Assembly (NCBI GenBank): GCA_030147525.1 | Contig: JASBVF010000001.1 | Coordinates: 202,649 to 266,648 of the forward strand | Length of the DNA: 64,000 bases | Source: Bacteroidota bacterium | Lineage (GTDB): Bacteria > Bacteroidota > Bacteroidia > Chitinophagales > Saprospiraceae | Direction: 5' to 3' | Part shown: positions 7,778 to 15,981 of the stretch, in pieces | How the letters are laid out: the number at the start of each line of letters is the position of its first letter | Numbering within the stretch: position 1 is the stretch's first letter | Position numbers and translations under genes: made by a program | The notes under the pieces: generated by a model | Told to the model about the DNA's origin: nothing | What the model saw: only the letters and a program-made list of their open reading frames with translations | The model's database searches: none

Positions 7778-9082
7778 TCACCACTTCACCTTTTTCTTCC
7801 GCATGCTGCCTTTCTCCAGGTTTAGAATTTTGCGAAAAAACAATCGCTTCAAGCCATGTGAAGGTGCTTTTTGCTGGGCGACCCGGTAGTGGCGGATGGC
7901 TTCTCTCGGGTTTTTTCCTAATCGATAAAATTCGCCGAGTAGTGCGTTGGTCAACCAGTCTTCCAGCAAATGTTCCGAAAACCGGGGTACGCCGTAGAGG
8001 TGTTGAATGGCCGCCTGAGGCTGTAAATTCCTTGCCAGTAGCCAGGCAAAGTAAAGATGGTGCTGATAAGCCGGGCGAACTTTCAGCAGGTGGTCGTACA
8101 GGTCAAGGATGCTTTCCCAATTGGTAAAACGGGGATGCGGGGCCAGTGTGTGCTCCATAAGTGCCTGCGCCATCAGGTGGTACTCGCTGGTTCTGTCCAA
8201 CTCGCCGGCTTGTTCAAAAAAATTGACTCCCTTGTCGATCAGGTCAGGATTCCATTTCGAGCGGTTCTTTTCATCAAGGAAAAGAATGGATGGCGAACGG
8301 CCCCGGCGTGTATCAAAGCGGGCAGCAAGCATGCAGAGTGCGGACATCAGTGCGGTGGCGGCTGGCGTAGCTGTTTTCGGAAAGGTCAGCAATTGGTAGC
8401 CGGTTTGAAAAGCCTGATCGCACATGGCACGCCGGGTAAAAATTGTTTTGCCGCTGTGCTCAAAACCTTCGAGAAAAAGCTGCAGGATGGTTTCAAGTAC
8501 CGCTGCGAGTCTGTCATTGAAAGTGCGCTCTGAAGGAACAGCCACCTGCACGGCATTTTGTAGCAGTATTTCCGGCGCATTCTCCAGTTCTGAAAGTAGT
8601 TCCAGGTCGTCGGAATGCCGGAAGTGCTGAATGTCTTTGGCGGTAAATGTAAAATGAGTTTTAAGCAAAAGCGCCATGCGCAGCCGCAGCGGCAATGCCG
8701 GATGGCAGCAGGCAAAAATGACCGCCATGCGGTTTTCGACCACGCTTTCTTCCGAAAATATTTTCTGGATAATGCTTTCCAGACTTTGGCCCATTTCCAT
8801 GTCGAGTGCTATCGTTCGGGCAAGCCGTTCGGACAGGTTTTGCTGACGAATGGTTTCAAGTACTTTTTCCCGGGCTACCGATAGCAGGAAGTCGGGAATG
8901 TCAGGTGGAGTCCGGAAGTAAAACTTAGAGGCGGCTTCGTCGAAAGTGCTATCCACAATTTCGAGAGCCAGGGGCAGGCGGTGCAGTCCTAAAATCCGGA
9001 CAATTACGGCCAACAGGCGCCGGGATTCGTGCTGTTGAGAGAGGCCTGCGAGGGCTACGGCAGACAGGTGTCGCTTTTTCAC
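7778..9082 (-). CDS. ECF-type RNA polymerase sigma factor of the ECF42/DUF6596 kind, divergent
   Basis: The 434-residue protein matches the layout of ECF42 sigma factors. A short degenerate sigma region 2 lies at the N-terminus (LLAVIVRILGLHRLPLALEIVDSTF), and a region-4-like helix-turn-helix at about 130-150 (RMALLLKTHFTFTAKDI). A long C-terminal DUF6596/TPR-like half contains MSALCMLAARFDTRRGRS, then DLIDKGVNFFEQAGE and tetratricopeptide-like helices. Members control stress or secondary-metabolite genes and are usually paired with a DGPF-domain protein, which I do not find nearby. The N-terminal sigma region looks weaker than usual, so DNA binding may be altered. It ends 86 bases before the BNR gene on the same strand. 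Confidence 0.75.
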   Translation of the reverse strand: MKKRHLSAVALAGLSQQHESRRLLAVIVRILGLHRLPLALEIVDSTFDEAASKFYFRTPPDIPDFLLSVAREKVLETIRQQNLSERLARTIALDMEMGQSLESIIQKIFSEESVVENRMAVIFACCHPALPLRLRMALLLKTHFTFTAKDIQHFRHSDDLELLSELENAPEILLQNAVQVAVPSERTFNDRLAAVLETILQLFLEGFEHSGKTIFTRRAMCDQAFQTGYQLLTFPKTATPAATALMSALCMLAARFDTRRGRSPSILFLDEKNRSKWNPDLIDKGVNFFEQAGELDRTSEYHLMAQALMEHTLAPHPRFTNWESILDLYDHLLKVRPAYQHHLYFAWLLARNLQPQAAIQHLYGVPRFSEHLLEDWLTNALLGEFYRLGKNPREAIRHYRVAQQKAPSHGLKRLFFRKILNLEKGSMRKKKVKW

Positions 9083-9242
9083 AAGGTAGAATGAAGTTGG
9101 GGATGAATGCCTCTGCCTTCCGGTGTTTGAATAACCAGAATTTTTTGGCTCAATTGTATGGGAAAATATTGGACCAAATTAAGTCAGCGGCGGAATGTTT
9201 TTTATAGTAAAAGAAATTTTTTTCAAAACAGCATTCGACATG

Positions 9243-9288
9243 CACTGATCAGCAGTGACAGTATATTTCTTCTTACCTGTTATCTTCG
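9243..9288 (+). promoter_or_regulatory. Candidate operator and promoter of the DUF5916 gene
   Basis: CACTG (9243-9247) and CAGTG (9253-9257) form an inverted repeat around ATCAG. A -7-like element TATCTTCG (one mismatch to TAnnTTTG) follows at 9281-9288. The GTG start of the next gene lies 18 bases beyond. The site is in the divergent gap next to the sigma factor gene. Confidence 0.4.
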
Positions 9289-9306
9289 CCCAAAAAATCT
9301 ATCAAA

Positions 9307-11505
9307 GTGACCAACTTCTTGAAATATTGCCTGCTCTTCTTGATTATTTGTCTTAGCAGCACCGCATCAGCCCAAAAGAAAAACGCCGAATTTGAGTATC
9401 ACATCCACCGGGCTACAACGCCTGTGAAAGTGGACGGAATACCGGACGACGCTGCCTGGCAGACGGCTCAGGTAGCCACCAATTTTTACCAGGTCCTGCC
9501 GATGGACACCGGCAAGGCCATCGTTCGCACCGAAGTGAGAATGCTCTACGACGACGAAAACGTTTACCTGCTGGCTGTCAACTATGAAAAACTCGATGGC
9601 CCGTACATGGTCGAGTCCCTGCGCCGGGATTTTAATTTTGGTAAAAACGATAACTTTCTCCTCTTCCTTGATCCCTTCGATGATCAGACGAACGGCTTCA
9701 CTTTCGGCTCCAATGCCCAGGGTGCCCAGTGGGACGGCCTGCTTTTCGAGGGGGGTAAAGCCGACCTGAGTTGGGAAAACAGATGGACTTCAGCCGTACA
9801 GGCTGACGACGACAAATGGGTGTTTGAAATGGCAGTGCCTTTCAAAACCCTGCGCTATAAAAAAGGCATCGACCGCTGGGGCGTCAACTTCAGCCGCCTC
9901 GACCTGAAGACCACCGAAAAATCGGCATGGGCGCCCGTACCCCGCCAGTTCCCGACGGCGTCGCTGGCCTACACGGGTGTGCTCGTCTGGGACGAAGCGC
10001 CGCCCTCCGCCGGCGCCAACGTTTCGATCATCCCCTACGCACTCGGCGGCCTGAGCAAGGACTACGAAGCCGGTACGGATACCGATTTCAAAAAAGATAT
10101 CGGTGTGGATGCCAAAGTGGCGCTTACCTCTTCCCTCAATCTCGACCTGACGGTGAACCCCGATTTTTCACAGGTGGAAGTGGATGTGCAGCAGACCAAC
10201 CTCGATCGTTTCGAGCTGTTTTTTCCCGAACGGCGGCAGTTTTTTCTGGAAAATGCAGACCTGTTCGGCAATTTCGGTTACGGTACGCTACGGCCGTTTT
10301 TTTCGAGAAGAATCGGCCTGAATGCACCGATCCGCTTCGGCGCACGCCTCAGCGGAAAGCTGAATAAAAACTGGCGTATCGGCGCCATGAACATGCAGAC
10401 AGGCGAGGATGGCAACGGCACGCCTGCGCAGAACTTCAGCGTGCTTTCTCTGCAACGGCGGGTGTTTGCACGCTCCAACGTGTCGGCCATTTTTGTGAAC
10501 AAAGAAACGTTTGACTACGATAAAGTCGAAGACACCGATGCCATCAAACGTTACAACCGCAACCTTGGCTTCGAGTACAATCTTGCTTCGCAAAATAACA
10601 AGTGGACGGGCAAGCTGCTTTTTTTGAAATCTTTCAGCCCTGGTTCTACGGGCGACGACCGGATACTGGCGGGCAACCTCGCCTACAGCGCCAGGGGCGG
10701 GTATTTCAACCTGCAAGCTGAAAGCGTGGGCGAGAACTTCCGGGCCGAGACGGGCTTTGTGCCCCGCACCGGATACAACCGGATTGGTGGCACGGCAGGG
10801 TTGATTTTTTTCCCAAAATCCAGTTGGATTCTGAGCCATGGTCCGCAGTCGTTTTACCAGGTGATTTTTGATGAAAACATGCGGTACGTCGAAAGCGAAC
10901 TGCCAATAATTTACAAGGTAAACTTCCTAAACCGCAGCGAATTCACCATCTGGACGGCTTACGATTTTCAGGAGTTGCTCCGGCCTTTCGACCCCACGAA
11001 TTTTGCCGGCGACACGCTGGCAGCCGGCACCAAACACACCTGGAAATCTTTCGGTACGGAATTCGTTTCCAAACCGCAAAGTCGTTTTACATGGTCGGCC
11101 AACACCCGATACGGCGGCTACTACGCCGGTGGCACACGTCTTCGGCTGGGCGGAGAAGCCGGCTACCGTTTCCAGCCCTACGTAGCCATCAGCATGGCAG
11201 CGCAATACAACCATATCGAATTTCAGGAAAACAAAGACCTGCCTGCGGGTTTGAAAAACCGGGATTTCGACCTCTGGCTGGTCGGCCCACGCATTGACGT
11301 GACGGTGACGAACAAGCTTTTTTTCACCAATTTCATCCAGTACAACAACCAGGCGAAAAACGTGAACCTGAACCTCCGGCTGCAGTGGCGCTACAGCCCT
11401 GCGTCGGACTTGTTTATCGTTTACACGAACAATTACCTGTCGGATTTCACCGAAGTACGCAACCGGGCGCTGGTGTTGAAGTTTACGTACTGGTGGAATG
11501 TGTGA
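9307..11505 (+). CDS. DUF5916 outer-membrane protein with CBM9-like N-terminal domain
   Basis: The start is GTG; the 732-residue product has a signal peptide (NFLKYCLLFLIICLSSTASAQ). Residues about 30-220 form a carbohydrate-binding module family 9-like domain (VDGIPDDAAWQTA, VRMLYDDENVYLL, FLLFLDPFDDQTNGF, DDKWVFEMAVPF). The rest is the DUF5916 region, a beta-barrel with many aromatic strands ending in FTYWWNV, which suits outer-membrane insertion. Such proteins are common in Bacteroidota, and their role (glycan binding or transport) is not established. It is the first of a rightward pair with csaA, 41 bases apart across a heptamer array. Confidence 0.88.
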   Translation: MTNFLKYCLLFLIICLSSTASAQKKNAEFEYHIHRATTPVKVDGIPDDAAWQTAQVATNFYQVLPMDTGKAIVRTEVRMLYDDENVYLLAVNYEKLDGPYMVESLRRDFNFGKNDNFLLFLDPFDDQTNGFTFGSNAQGAQWDGLLFEGGKADLSWENRWTSAVQADDDKWVFEMAVPFKTLRYKKGIDRWGVNFSRLDLKTTEKSAWAPVPRQFPTASLAYTGVLVWDEAPPSAGANVSIIPYALGGLSKDYEAGTDTDFKKDIGVDAKVALTSSLNLDLTVNPDFSQVEVDVQQTNLDRFELFFPERRQFFLENADLFGNFGYGTLRPFFSRRIGLNAPIRFGARLSGKLNKNWRIGAMNMQTGEDGNGTPAQNFSVLSLQRRVFARSNVSAIFVNKETFDYDKVEDTDAIKRYNRNLGFEYNLASQNNKWTGKLLFLKSFSPGSTGDDRILAGNLAYSARGGYFNLQAESVGENFRAETGFVPRTGYNRIGGTAGLIFFPKSSWILSHGPQSFYQVIFDENMRYVESELPIIYKVNFLNRSEFTIWTAYDFQELLRPFDPTNFAGDTLAAGTKHTWKSFGTEFVSKPQSRFTWSANTRYGGYYAGGTRLRLGGEAGYRFQPYVAISMAAQYNHIEFQENKDLPAGLKNRDFDLWLVGPRIDVTVTNKLFFTNFIQYNNQAKNVNLNLRLQWRYSPASDLFIVYTNNYLSDFTEVRNRALVLKFTYWWNV

Positions 11506-11513
11506 TAGGGCAG

Positions 11514-11541
11514 GTTGAAAGGTGTAAGGGTTTAAAAGTTT
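11514..11541 (+). repeat. Degenerate 7-bp tandem array (4 units)
   Basis: Four consecutive heptamers GTTGAAA, GGTGTAA, GGGTTTA and AAAGTTT fill the gap between the DUF5916 stop and the csaA start. The units are very degenerate. I list it because other gaps in this window carry the same layout in clearer form. Confidence 0.4.
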
Positions 11542-11546
11542 ATAAA

Positions 11547-11879
11547 ATGCTAACCTGGGAAGAATTTGAAAAAGTAGAAATGCGGGTGGGCACCATCCTC
11601 GAAGTGCATGATTTTCCAAAAGCAAAAAATCCCGCCTGGCAACTGACCATCGATTTCGGCGAACTGGGCATCAAAAAAAGCTCAGCGCAGATCACCCAAC
11701 TTTACCCTGCCAAAGAAGAACTGGTGGGCAAACAGGTGATCGCCGTGGTGAATTTCCCGCCGAAGCAAATCGCCAATTTTATCTCCGAATGCCTCGTGCT
11801 GGGCGTCGTCGGCGAGGGCAAGGAAGTGACCCTGCTGCAACCGGAGCGCCCGGTGGAAAATGGGCTTCGTATTGCCTGA
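11547..11879 (+). CDS. csaA: CsaA-type tRNA-binding/chaperone protein
   Basis: The 110-residue protein is a stand-alone EMAP/tRNA-binding OB fold: EFEKVEMRVGTILEV, PKAKNPAWQLTIDFG, SSAQIT, GKQVIAVVNFPPKQIANF, SECLVLG. Length and motifs match CsaA, a cytoplasmic homodimer that binds tRNA and has been linked to protein export as a chaperone. The start at 11547 is chosen because the motif-bearing part begins there and the upstream residues in the same frame belong to the overlapping DUF5916 coding sequence. No terminator is seen after it. Confidence 0.92.
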   Translation: MLTWEEFEKVEMRVGTILEVHDFPKAKNPAWQLTIDFGELGIKKSSAQITQLYPAKEELVGKQVIAVVNFPPKQIANFISECLVLGVVGEGKEVTLLQPERPVENGLRIA

Positions 11880-12044
11880 TTTTCATCATCGGCCATTGTG
11901 TTCAACAGGGGTCAGGTCTGCCATCTATGTTACCACTCCAAATAGGTTATATTTCCTGCGGGGATAGCCACATTTTTTCATTGTCTGTGGCAAAATTGAA
12001 TAGTAAGCGAAGATTTTGGCATGCGCCGCATCGGGTTTTGATAT

Positions 12045-12059
12045 ATGTCACCTTGTGTC
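12045..12059 (+). repeat. 15-bp direct repeat, left copy
   Basis: ATGTCACCTTGTGTC here recurs exactly at 14989-15003, so the two copies bracket the hybrid two-component gene. A 10-base match (TGTCACCTTG) also occurs at 12196-12205 within that gene's 5' end. It is possibly a binding site for the gene's own AraC domain. Confidence 0.6.
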
Positions 12060-12121
12060 TTTGAGGAATATCATTTTAAAGAAAGGGTAGTATCCTGAAT
12101 ATTGAGGTATAATCCTCCTCA

Positions 12122-14980
12122 ATGACGAAAGAAAATATTGGTAAAATATTCCTCCAAGTTCTCCTGCAGGTGACTATTGTATTTATTCTTGTTTTTGTCA
12201 CCTTGCCTTCGGCCAGAAGTCAGACCCCGGTTTTTGTAATTGATACGCTACAGCCGGAATACAACCTGAATGATTTTCTGAGCGTTTGGGAAGACAGTTC
12301 CGGAAAGGCAGTTTTTAAAACCGTTAATTCGCCGGCTACCAGCGAATTTTTTCAACCTTACAGTAAGGTACAGCCACTTCACAACCTGAGAGGAGTTTTC
12401 TGGGGTAAAATTACCATCGCCAATCATTTCAAACAACCGGGCCTTTTGAACAACTGGTTCCTCTTTACGGGAAACGGAAGTTACATTGATGTCTTTGTGA
12501 CAGATTGGGGCGGCCGCCTTCTGGAGCACCTGAAAACCGGTGAACTCGTGCCAGCCCATGAAAAAAAACTGGCCACCGGCAACCGGGTCGAACGGGTGCC
12601 GTTTTCGCTGTCAGCTGGCGATACGGCGATAGTTTTCATTCGGCTGCAAGTGGTAGACTACCATCCGCCCCACTTCAATTTACGGCTTGTTCAAAACGAC
12701 TATCCGGATACGCACGAGGCTTTTGCAAGAACGCGGGCTGATTGGTTCTTCCTTGGATTTCTGGGCGCAATCATGATTTTCAGTTTATTACTTTTCATAA
12801 CCACCCGTGACCGGGCATTTCTTTTCCATGCTTTATTTCTCTTTTCGGCTATCGTTTTTATGCTCGATATTTTTGGCTTGATACCTGATTTGCCCGTGCT
12901 GCGGGATCATCCGAAATGGGCGAACTACCTCAATTATCTGGCCTTGACCTGTTGGGACATTTTTCTGCTTCAGTTTTTCAGAAGCTACATGCACCTGGAA
13001 GTGTCACTACCCCGATGGGATAAGATTTTGAAATGGTTGATCCGTTTACGGATTGGCTTTTTCCTCCTGATCTTCACATTTTTTGTCATTACTTTCAATG
13101 AAGTACTGAATGACCATATTACCATTTTGTACGTCGCATTGCACTACCTGGTAGTCATCGCTTTTTTAGTTGCGCTAGCACGGCTACAGAAGGCAAGGGC
13201 TAATTTCCTGATCGCTGCAACGCTGTGTTTTATGGTTGGTTTAGGCGTTAATGCCTACTGGATTGCGAACGAAATTCCGGTGGACCGCCTGTTTTCCGAG
13301 GGGGCGATGATAGGTGAAGTTTTACTTTTCTCCATCGGTTTGGCTTACCGCATGAAGCAATTGAGAGAAGAGGAAAAAGAAGCCCATCGACTGAAAGACC
13401 TGGACGAACTGAAAAATCAACTGTTCGCTAACATCACACACGAATTTCGCACACCACTCACGCTCATCAACGGTATGGTGGAAATGCTGCAGCAAAAAAC
13501 CACCGGGATGACCCTACGGCAGTTGCAATGCATCCGGCAGAACAGCGACCAACTGCTACAGCTGGTCAACAGGCTGCTCGATCTGGCTAAAATCGAATCG
13601 GGACATCTTCAAATCAACCCTGCGAGAGACGACTTCGTGGCCTATCTTCGCCAGCTCGTAGAGTTTTACCAGCCGCTGGCAGGCAGAAAGGAAATTACCC
13701 TTCGTTTTCTCACTTCGCTGCCGTCTATGAACATGGATTTTGACGCTGAAATCATGCGGCAAATTTTCACCAACCTGCTTTCTAACGCACTTAAATTTAC
13801 TCCCGTGAAAGGTAGCGTTACAATTTCCGTCAAAAAAAACAGTGCAAGCACAAAGGAAGAGATCACCGTTGAAGTAAGCGATACCGGAGTGGGTATACCA
13901 GCAGCCGAATTAGCCCAAATTTTTGATCGTTTTTACCAGTCTGAAAATTCAGCATCGCATCATGGGTTGGGAACGGGGATCGGGCTGGCGCTAACTCAGG
14001 AACTTGTACTGCTGACGGGGGGAAACATCGAAGTTAGGAGCAAGCAGGGAGAAGGCACTACGTTTATCGTGACTTTGCCAGTGACCCAATTGGCTCAAAA
14101 CAATGGAGGTCAGCCGGCCCATGCCCGCCAACCGGAACTTTGGCGACCTGAAATACCCGAATTTTTCCCAACTCCGACCCAGGCTGAAAAACCGACCGCA
14201 TATAAAAACCTGGTCCTCGTCATTGAAGACAATCCACACATTGTGGAGTACCTGCGTTCTTTGTTGGAATATCACTTCGAAGTAGAGTCTGCCTTCAATG
14301 GTAAGGACGGTATCGACCTTGCCCTCGAGACTATTCCTGACCTCATTATCTGCGATGTCATCATGCCGGAAATGTCCGGTTTTGAAGTTTTGAAAATCCT
14401 CAAAAAAGATGACCGGACCAGCCACATTCCAATCGTACTGTTGACAGCGCTTGCCTCGGTGAAAGACCGCATCGAAGGCCTGGAACGAGGGGCTGATGCC
14501 TACCTGGGTAAGCCCTTTGAGGGGAGGGAACTGCTCGCCATTCTCAACAATCTGCTGGAGCATCGTCAGCAGTTGCAGGCTTTTTTTAAAAATAAAACGG
14601 GTGTCCAGTCAGGTACGCAAAAAGAAATTGCTCCTCCTGAGGATAAGTTTTTAATCACCCTGAAAAACATACTTGAAGCCCACCTCTCCGATGAGGATTT
14701 CGGAATTCTTCAACTGCGAAGGGCTATGGCCGTTAGCCGAACCCAATTGCATCGAAAACTGAAGGCGCTCACAGGTATGAGCGCTACGGAATTTATTAAC
14801 TATACCCGATTGCAAAAAGCAACGGATTTGTTAAGTAACCCTGACTTGCATATTGGTGAAATCGCCTACGAAACCGGCTTTAAAGATCCGAACTATTTCA
14901 CCCGGCTCTTTGTGAAACTATTTGGAAAAACACCTACCGATTATCGTCGTGAACTGATGGATGACGCTCCCGCCGCTTAG
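12122..14980 (+). CDS. Hybrid two-component system: 7TMR-DISM sensor kinase, receiver and AraC output in one protein
   Basis: The 952 residues read in this order. A signal peptide or first helix (1-33) and a periplasmic 7TMR-DISM extracellular domain (about 34-200, FWGKITIANHF) come first. A seven-helix membrane block (about 205-410) and a short coiled coil follow. HisKA has His440 in NITHEFRTPLTL; HATPase has NLLSNALKFTP, DTGVGIP and GTGIGLAL; the receiver has Asp745 in CDVIMPEMSGFE. The last domain is an AraC helix-turn-helix (LQLRRAMAVSRTQLHRKLKAL, IGEIAYETGFKDPNYFTRLF). It would sense an envelope signal and directly control transcription. Unlike PUL-type hybrid regulators it lacks a Reg_prop propeller. 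A 15-bp repeat flanks the gene on both sides. Confidence 0.95.
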   Translation: MTKENIGKIFLQVLLQVTIVFILVFVTLPSARSQTPVFVIDTLQPEYNLNDFLSVWEDSSGKAVFKTVNSPATSEFFQPYSKVQPLHNLRGVFWGKITIANHFKQPGLLNNWFLFTGNGSYIDVFVTDWGGRLLEHLKTGELVPAHEKKLATGNRVERVPFSLSAGDTAIVFIRLQVVDYHPPHFNLRLVQNDYPDTHEAFARTRADWFFLGFLGAIMIFSLLLFITTRDRAFLFHALFLFSAIVFMLDIFGLIPDLPVLRDHPKWANYLNYLALTCWDIFLLQFFRSYMHLEVSLPRWDKILKWLIRLRIGFFLLIFTFFVITFNEVLNDHITILYVALHYLVVIAFLVALARLQKARANFLIAATLCFMVGLGVNAYWIANEIPVDRLFSEGAMIGEVLLFSIGLAYRMKQLREEEKEAHRLKDLDELKNQLFANITHEFRTPLTLINGMVEMLQQKTTGMTLRQLQCIRQNSDQLLQLVNRLLDLAKIESGHLQINPARDDFVAYLRQLVEFYQPLAGRKEITLRFLTSLPSMNMDFDAEIMRQIFTNLLSNALKFTPVKGSVTISVKKNSASTKEEITVEVSDTGVGIPAAELAQIFDRFYQSENSASHHGLGTGIGLALTQELVLLTGGNIEVRSKQGEGTTFIVTLPVTQLAQNNGGQPAHARQPELWRPEIPEFFPTPTQAEKPTAYKNLVLVIEDNPHIVEYLRSLLEYHFEVESAFNGKDGIDLALETIPDLIICDVIMPEMSGFEVLKILKKDDRTSHIPIVLLTALASVKDRIEGLERGADAYLGKPFEGRELLAILNNLLEHRQQLQAFFKNKTGVQSGTQKEIAPPEDKFLITLKNILEAHLSDEDFGILQLRRAMAVSRTQLHRKLKALTGMSATEFINYTRLQKATDLLSNPDLHIGEIAYETGFKDPNYFTRLFVKLFGKTPTDYRRELMDDAPAA

Positions 14981-14988
14981 TGTTTAAA

Positions 14989-15003
14989 ATGTCACCTTGT
15001 GTC
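14989..15003 (+). repeat. 15-bp direct repeat, right copy
   Basis: This is the exact copy of the repeat at 12045-12059. It begins nine bases after the stop codon of the hybrid two-component gene and lies about 220 bases upstream of the glycine-zipper gene, where it could serve as a regulator site. Confidence 0.6.
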
Positions 15004-15096
15004 ACTAAAAGTATTGGTAATGAATGGGTTAGAAATCATTTTTTAGAAAGGAAACAATGGTGCTAAAGAAAATTTGACCACTTAAGACGATCATGC

Positions 15097-15110
15097 TGTA
15101 CACGTGTACA
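15097..15110. promoter_or_regulatory. Perfect 14-bp palindrome, candidate operator
   Basis: TGTACACGTGTACA is fully self-complementary and sits 111 bases before the start of the glycine-zipper gene. The next gene upstream encodes a transcription regulator. A dimeric DNA-binding protein could recognise it; which one is not known. Confidence 0.5.
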
Positions 15111-15220
15111 TATGTCCTAACCTCTCGGGAAGAGTTGGTGGTAAATTTGAATCACCGCAAGAGAAAAACCCCGGAAAACCAGAGCCCCGAAAAACCTTTT
15201 TAAACTAAAATCCAATTACC

Positions 15221-15757
15221 ATGAAAAAGACACTTTTTATCGTTGGGGCTTTTTCTCTATTTATTCATGTTGTCCTATCGGGACAAGAAATCAATCGATC
15301 TGCCCCTAAGGCATGGATTGATCTGACAAGTAACCGGACAATTTCAGCGGTTTACCTCTATCAAGTAAGGGACTCATCTATTGCTATCTCGAATGTTCTG
15401 ACCACGCAGGAACCGATAGATTTTAATGTAAATCATGTTGAGTCAATAAGTATTAAAAATGGTGAAAATGTGTTGCCAGGACTAGCAATCGGGATGCGGG
15501 TCGGTGCTGTTATTGGTGGGATTGTAGGTTTGGCCAGTTTACCAAAATGTGATAAGGACGATGGATGGTGTGAGTTGGGGAATGCGCTCGTTGGTCAATA
15601 TGTGATAGCTTATTATTCCGCAGGATTTGGGCTTGGAGGCGGACTCGTCGGAGGCGTTCTTGGAGCAAACGCAGCTTTAAGAATTCCCATCAATGGTAGC
15701 TACGAAAAATACCATAAACAAAAAGAAAAATTGAGGCAGTATTCTGTTTTAAAATAA
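15221..15757 (+). CDS. Exported protein with glycine-zipper region, unknown function
   Basis: I do not recognise a named family. The 178 residues start with a signal peptide (MKKTLFIVGAFSLFIHVVLS, then GQE). A soluble part rich in beta strands follows (WIDLTSNRTISAVYLYQV). Two glycine-rich hydrophobic segments of glycine-zipper type come next (GLAIGMRVGAVIGGIVGL and GFGLGGGLVGGVLGANAAL), flanking a loop with two cysteines (KCDKDDGWC). The tail is charged. Such zippers insert in membranes. The coding sequence is AT-richer than its neighbours, which may hint at recent arrival. It lies just downstream of the hybrid regulator, with a perfect palindrome in its upstream region, so regulation by that protein is plausible. 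Confidence 0.75.
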   Translation: MKKTLFIVGAFSLFIHVVLSGQEINRSAPKAWIDLTSNRTISAVYLYQVRDSSIAISNVLTTQEPIDFNVNHVESISIKNGENVLPGLAIGMRVGAVIGGIVGLASLPKCDKDDGWCELGNALVGQYVIAYYSAGFGLGGGLVGGVLGANAALRIPINGSYEKYHKQKEKLRQYSVLK

Positions 15758-15801
15758 CTACCCCCACGGAAGCTGTGAGCTTTAACCCTTATCTTTTAGC
15801 A

Positions 15802-15837
15802 CAAAAAACACTATGGCAGCTCTGCGCTGCCATAGTG
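15802..15837 (-). terminator. Terminator of the metalloprotease gene
   Basis: A perfect 12-bp stem (15809-15820 with 15826-15837) and a five-base loop are followed, on the minus strand, by TGTTTTTTGTG. It lies 145 bases past the stop codon of the leftward metalloprotease gene. On the plus strand no T run follows, so it acts mainly leftward. Confidence 0.75.
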
Positions 15838-15981
15838 GTGGGTTAATATTGAAATAAGAAAGGTATTGTAAAAATGCCTAACTGCCATCATGCCAAAATC
15901 TTGAATCCCGTATACTTAAGTTCTTCGGTTCACAAGGTCGAATAATGATGGCCAATTTTCTTATTTGAAAAAGGCGACTTT

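Noticed and set aside
12045..15003. Insertion sequence or integron cassette bounded by the 15-bp repeat
   Set aside because: The repeats are direct, no transposase or integrase lies between them, and the enclosed gene is a normal chromosomal regulator.
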